Source: Agrocybe praecox (taxonomy: Eukaryota; Basidiomycota; Agaricomycetes; Agaricales; Agrocybaceae). Taken from it: a stretch of DNA of 64,000 bases. The stretch covers positions 3,286,001 through 3,350,000 of the forward strand of contig OZ024842.1 in the NCBI GenBank assembly GCA_964017145.1. Reading direction: 5' to 3'. How positions within the stretch are numbered: the first letter of the stretch is position 1; each line of letters opens with the position of its first letter. This document shows positions 59,259 through 64,000 of this stretch, piece after piece. The notes beneath the pieces are model-generated. The model saw only the letters and a list, made by a program, of their open reading frames with translations. It had not been told where the DNA came from and did not search any database. Made by a program: the position numbers and the translations under genes.

Positions 59259-61281
59259 ATGTCTCATTCTTCACCAGCGAGCTACCTTATCTGGACTGTC
59301 CTTGTGGCCATGGTAAGCTAGGGATTTTTGTATTGATATTCGCCGATTTATCATCTATCATCTAGCTCGGGGCCTTCTTGATTTTCCATCTGTGGTCCTT
59401 TGACCGATTCAAATGCCTCAAGTGGGACCATTCGTCATACCCTTCGCTGCAGATAGTATTGACGAGAATTTATGTGCACTAGGTGGAATAGTGGGGCTTC
59501 CTCAGGGGCTTTCAAACGAGTCATGACAGTACGTGGTCAAATAAAATCTTTATTAGCCCGCCTCATCATTTTGCTCAGTACTCGTATCTAATAACGCTGC
59601 CTACGATATTTGTGTATGCCATAGGCAACATGATCATCAAGTATCATGAAGGATTTTATGCAGATCCTATACTAGGCAGTGAGTGCTACCAAAATCCATG
59701 CGACACGGCGAAGAGACTGACTGGAAGCAGTTATACCCAAGCCGTACCAGCTCTGGGAACCGATAGCGCAGAGTACCATCTTTCCACTCATGCTCCTATT
59801 CTCAATCGGCTGGGGTTTAGAGATGGTGACGCACTTAGAAGGTAACGAAATCTTTTATGTAGTGCGATCAAAATTAATATCACATCCATCTAGAATTATG
59901 CTTCTGGTTATTCCTTGTCAACTCCGGTTCCGGGCAGCAAAACTGGTTTCACAGTTTGTACTTCAAAACCTGGGTCGTCGGCTCTGCCATCGCTGTCATC
60001 TACATGCCGCTCGTAACCATTTTCACGAGAGGGGACCACCTGAAGGTATGCCTGATCTAACTGTGTCTTGTGGTATTTCTCATTTTATCTTCGTTCAGAG
60101 CGAAGCGTACACCTTCCTAGCTGGCAGCCTGGGGAGTCTGTCTTTGACCTTATGGTTTATTCCCATTCTGTATGGTGATCTGATTCCATTCAATAGCAAG
60201 ATATGCTCACTGTTAATTATAGATGGACTTTCCCAAGCTTCTTGAACAATTTGGTAAGTCGTAATTAAATCATCAAACAACACTCCGGCTCAATTTCACC
60301 TGTTAGCGCGTCGAGGGAGTGGATGTAGCGACCATCGTAAGGTTGACCAAGTTTTCAGAACTCAATGTATGTTCACGGTCTCAGTTTCCCATGTCGCCGA
60401 ACATTCATGATTCACACTTCACTCAGACCATCAGAATTGTGTTCCGATTTATTTTCACGGTTCCTTTCCTAATTTTGGGAGTTGACGGTGTCCGGCCTCA
60501 CAAACATGTCAATGAGAGTATGCTTTGGACTGGTATGTTTCAGCGGTTCCTGTCCACTACGGGTCTAACGCTGTTACAGATTTCCTCACCACTGTCGCCG
60601 GCTTCGGATGTGTCATCTCCTCTGCCATCACATTGGTGGTATGTGCACTGCAATTGTAATCTCAGGGCACATCGGAGAAGACTTAACCCATGTGATAATA
60701 GATTTTCTTCCCAAGGTCTATCGAAGGAGAAATCGCTGCACGTGACGCAGAGAAAGAACGCAAACTGACTAAATCCTTTGGTCGTTCTGCGAGCAATATC
60801 GATATCGAGTCCACGCATAGACAGGTGTCGGGTTACCACAATCATGACCCATCACCAAATGGCACAGGCACAGGCAATACTTACCTGCTAACGTCTTCGC
60901 CTATCAAGCAAGCATACAGCTTGGACGACCATAACGACGACATGGGATCATATCATTACCATCCTGACATCAACCTGACTAAAAATGTGTGGGACAACGA
61001 TGAAGAGCGAGACATTGCTGCTGATCTTCCTCCTATCAAACCATTGAGGAGGAAAGTCGTGAGCCCGCGTGAGAGCGACTCCAACTCAAGCCTTACTGAG
61101 AGTAATCTCTCTATGCACAACACGAGAGTATCGAATGTCAATCCTATGATTACAAATTTCCGTTCGCCTATCGGTAAGTGTTGGTTGTGTCGTCCCTTGG
61201 ATCTAGCTCTCACTCCGTGTTTTCAATCTAGATATCCACAACGGAGAAACCATGTCGCGACTGACGTTTAGCCGTAAATAA
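59259..61281 (+). CDS. Multi-pass membrane protein with acidic tail (family member 2)
   Basis: Paralogue of the protein at 19398-21833, same strand. Shared landmarks: start MSHSSPASYLIWTVLVA, HLWSFDRFKCLKW, SGAFKRVMTYSYLITLP, MLLFSIGWGLEMVTHLE, FWLF with NWFHS, MPLVTIFTR, IRIVFRFIFTVPFLILGVDG, GFGCVISSAITLVIFFPRSIEGE. The tail has an acidic-basic patch (DEERDIAADLPPIKPLRRKV) and ends NFRSPIDIHNGETMSRLTF before TAA at 61279, just as the paralogue ends NFTSPID. About ten short introns; the second has its donor inside LKW. I know no function for this family. Confidence 0.8.
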
Positions 61282-61688
61282 TTTATCCACCCTCTCCTAA
61301 CGACATGCAGATGCTATCATCATTATATACCATCTTTGAATCCACCCACTTTGGCTTTTTACGCCCTTTTCCAGAAAACCAAGCATGTACGTACCTATGT
61401 ATAGGGATGTTGTACTCTAGGCATATAACCTATCTTTACTTTATTTCTCGGCTTATCAGCTTATTATCTCATACGTATACTTTGTTCCGCTTAATAACTT
61501 TGTTAAACATTCAAATACGGAAAATAGCACGCGTCATGCGATGTTCATATATCACGTGTTGGGTATTTATTAACTATTTGCTGGAAATGGTACCTAATTT
61601 ATTCGAATTCATTTTGTCCTTACAATATTACCTCCATCATTAACGTCCAAAGTCTCTGGTCAGGCTCTCCAATTCCACACACCAAACA
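61282..61688. other. Intergenic, no gene seen
   Basis: AT-rich, with a plus frame (61305-61643) of hydrophobic composition that I do not take as coding. Confidence 0.4.
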
Positions 61689-62329
61689 ATGTGGTAAGTG
61701 ACCGGGTTTACTTCGCATATTGCTGCCTATCGAATTCACCAGCTGGACGACCTATCTATATATCTCATCGTCTTTGATTTTGAACTTCAACCTATGATTA
61801 TTGAATCATTGCATACGTTATCAACAATCTTTAAAACGGCCTGTCGACTTTCAGCAAACATGTGCTGAATGCTCAGGTTTCGATTCGTGCTCCGTGCTGC
61901 AAACGATGGTTTGACTGTCCAGAATGCCATGCCGAGACTCAGGACCACAGGTTAGCAAAGACGACGGACATGCATTTCATTTGCAAGAAGTGCAAAAAGG
62001 CATTCAGAAAGGACATGACTACGTATGAAGAGAGTGACGAGTTTTGCCCACATTGCGATAATCGCTATGTATGTCGCACGAGTTTCTTCGAGTGAGCTTT
62101 TCTGACAGAGTTTCTCAGGTAATTGAGGCGAAAACACCACAGGCAGTCGTTGGTGTTGAGGGAGAAGATGCTCGAGTAGATGCAAGGTACGTCTGAGCTA
62201 CCCCTATAACACACACATACGTCCTGAAACCATGATTGTAGGATGCTGAAAGACGACCGTGTGAAGGCAGTACACAAACAATCTGTCTTCGATTTAAACG
62301 ACGATGATTTCATCGATCGCCTAGGATAA
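61689..62329 (+). CDS. CHY zinc-finger protein (Hot13-like)
   Basis: A 5-nt first coding exon (ATGTG, 61689-61693) joins over an intron of about 160 bp to CAAACATGTG and gives MCKHVLNAQVSIRAPCC, the normal start for this family. The zinc ligands follow: CCKRWFDCPECHAETQDH, FICKKCKKAF, FCPHCDNRY. After the finger comes VIEAKTPQAVVGVEGEDARVDARMLKDDRVKAVHKQSVFDLNDDDFIDRLG, about 130 residues in all. Other introns follow DNRY and VDAR. CHY-finger relatives include yeast Hot13, a mitochondrial intermembrane-space zinc chaperone, but here only the finger resembles it. Convergent with the GT2 gene, 175 bp apart. Confidence 0.85.
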
Positions 62330-62504
62330 CCATATCTCTCACTACTTGTGGCTGATTTACGACGACTTAATTGGGATTCGCTCAAACTACAGCAGCGATG
62401 TACGATTCCGAAACAAAAGAAAATATCCACCTATATACCACGATGCTCTGAAAACGAAATTGATCTATTTGAACGTACGAATGATGCAAAAAATCTATGT
62501 GGTG

Positions 62505-64000
62505 TTAATGAGAGTAGAAGATAAATTTGTGCGCTATGAAGAGATTCAACGTATCCAGGAGGATGAGTGGGAGAAAGTGCCACCACAAATAACCCTCGAC
62601 GATACGAAGAGTAACACCAACAACCAATGCAACTGCACAACCCCACATCCACACACCACACAAAATGCGCATGTTGCTGTATTTGTTGTTGCCCCCTGTC
62701 TTTTCCCTGGCTTTAACATGACTTTTGTTGTCCCCTGAAGGGACCCATGTAGCTGTCGTACCGAATACCCGATCTTTGATGGCCATAAGATATGCATACT
62801 GCTGTATGGTGAATACAAAGTTAACGTTGAAGTTGTATCGTTGGCGAGACCACAGTCGGAAGACGACGAGTGAATAAATGAGAGACGGGAACGCGTACGC
62901 GAAATTGTACCAGTGGACCAATGCAGGGTTGAGCCACAACATGAGAAGACCAGGAAGTGCAGCGAGGAACGCCATAAACGCAGCCGCAGTATAGTACATC
63001 ATCCCACTCATGTAACAAACCTTCTGGATGATGGAAAGGTCAGACTTCCAGAAATCAGAATTGGTGAGCAGTGCCGTGGAGCCTGCACACCACCTCATCT
63101 GTTGGGCAAAGAACGCGCGGGGCGTATCAGGCGAAACGCCACACGCAAGAGCTAAAGGGATATATTTCAACCTCCAGCCTCTGGTAAGTGCGTAAAATCC
63201 GGTGTGCACATCTTCTGAATGACCGATTTCTGCGGTGCCACCGACGTCAGCCAGTGCCTCCCGGCGGTACAGGGCGTTGCTGCCAACACAAATCGACGCC
63301 CCCCAACGATCTCGATTGACTTGGACAATTCGGTAGAATAATTCTTGTGTGGCGCTTGCACCTTGTTCGACCCAAGTCTGTTCAGCGCATGGCCTGAAGA
63401 ACTGAGGTGACTGTACGATGGCTATGTCAGGGTATTTCTTCATGTACGCCAGCATCTCTCCTATAAAATCCGGACGAGGACAGAAGTCGGCATCAAAGAT
63501 AACGAAAAAGTCGCCCTCTGTGCGAGCGAAGGCATATCGCAAGTTCCCGGCCTTCTTCAGGTGGGGTTTGTTATCGCGGGAAATGTAGCTGAAGCCAAAT
63601 CGCCCAGTAAGATTTTTGACAGTTTCCAATCCACCGTCGTCCAAGACATGGACCTTGAAATTGGGATAAAGTATCTTTGACACGTATTTGTAGGTATTTT
63701 CCAGGATATCAAGAGGTTCGTGACAGCACGGCAGATAAATGTCGACAGAAGGCTCTTTATCGGAGAATGGGGAGTATCCTTCAACGAGTTTTCGGTGTTC
63801 CTCTACATTGAAGTCTTTACCGCAATAGCCGACCGTATACGAGATGATCAAGTATACTTGGATAAGTCCTACGAATATTCCGAACCTGGGAAAAGTATTT
63901 GTTAGTTGCAAATAAATGGGCACTGACATAAAGACATATACCAATAAAACATCTTTGATGAAACAGCGAAGAACCACATTCCCGTTGAGACACTCAAAAA
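62505..64000 (-). CDS. GT2 cellulose-synthase-like glycosyltransferase (5' end outside window)
   Basis: Processive family-2 transferase in the plasma membrane. The visible part begins before FLSVSTGMWFFAVSSKMFYW, crosses one intron (about 63968-63898) and reads FGIFVGLIQVYLIISYTVGY (TM), VDIYLPCCHEPLDILENTYKYV, VHVLDDGG (first Asp), FFVIFDADFCPRPDFIGEML (DxD), GASICVGSNALYRREAL, IGHSEDVHTGFYA (ED of the TED motif) and AFFAQQMRWCAGS (QxxRW). Three or four TM segments follow, ending HKFIFYSH at 62505. All catalytic motifs are intact. Fungal relatives are usually called CesA-like. It could make a beta-linked glucan; the product is not deducible. Confidence 0.9.
   Translation of the reverse strand, partial: FECLNGNVVLRCFIKDVLLVYVFMSVPIYLQLTNTFPRFGIFVGLIQVYLIISYTVGYCGKDFNVEEHRKLVEGYSPFSDKEPSVDIYLPCCHEPLDILENTYKYVSKILYPNFKVHVLDDGGLETVKNLTGRFGFSYISRDNKPHLKKAGNLRYAFARTEGDFFVIFDADFCPRPDFIGEMLAYMKKYPDIAIVQSPQFFRPCAEQTWVEQGASATQELFYRIVQVNRDRWGASICVGSNALYRREALADVGGTAEIGHSEDVHTGFYALTRGWRLKYIPLALACGVSPDTPRAFFAQQMRWCAGSTALLTNSDFWKSDLSIIQKVCYMSGMMYYTAAAFMAFLAALPGLLMLWLNPALVHWYNFAYAFPSLIYSLVVFRLWSRQRYNFNVNFVFTIQQYAYLMAIKDRVFGTTATWVPSGDNKSHVKAREKTGGNNKYSNMRILCGVWMWGCAVALVVGVTLRIVEGYLWWHFLPLILLDTLNLFIAHKFIFYSH

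Overview
The window is nuclear DNA of a filamentous basidiomycete, most likely an Agaricomycete. Genes are split by many short GT-AG introns (about 50-60 bp) with CTAAC/CTGAC-like branch points, intergenic gaps are short, and the proteins recognised (Cwc15, Elp1, Efg1, Pmr1-type Ca2+/Mn2+ ATPase, Imp2/Cdc15-type F-BAR protein, Tuba/Gef1-like RhoGEF-BAR, CHY zinc finger, GT2) have fungal sequence character. I cannot name the genus. Gene ends were set by joining reading frames at visible splice sites, so introns and untranslated ends are inferred, not measured.

Layout. 1-17 kb is a dense housekeeping block: the tail of an RluA-family pseudouridine synthase (+), CWC15 (-), an unrecognised gene (-), two neighbouring F-BAR genes (-), ELP1 (-) and EFG1 (+, head to head with ELP1). 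17-25 kb is looser and holds a multi-pass membrane protein gene plus two copies of a dispersed repeat that carries an open exon. 25-31.4 kb holds an aldo-keto reductase (-) and a PMR1-type P-type ATPase (+).

31.7-44 kb is the notable region. It is a tandem segmental duplication carrying eight genes for small secreted eight-cysteine proteins of three subtypes (A, B, C). They run A-B-C-B-C in unit 1 and A-B-C in unit 2. B and C genes form divergent pairs. Each unit ends in the 5' part of a RhoGEF gene: unit 1 holds a broken truncated copy, unit 2 the intact gene. The left breakpoint lies just downstream of PMR1 and the right one inside the RhoGEF coding sequence. The duplication therefore multiplied the cysteine-rich genes while leaving one working RhoGEF.

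44-64 kb holds the rest of the RhoGEF-BAR gene, a BBE-like FAD oxidase (-) with a large low-complexity insert, a gene-poor 4 kb stretch with a fold-back element, a Yar1-like ankyrin protein (-), a second member of the membrane protein family (+), a CHY zinc-finger gene with a 5-nt first coding exon (+), and a GT2 cellulose-synthase-like gene (-) running off the right edge.

As a set, polarity and cytokinesis functions are well represented (two F-BAR proteins and a RhoGEF-BAR, which in yeasts act at division sites and growing tips), as are translation and ribosome functions (pseudouridylation, Elongator, Efg1, Yar1). I see no physical sign that these act as one unit. The secreted-protein array is the only cluster in a functional sense.
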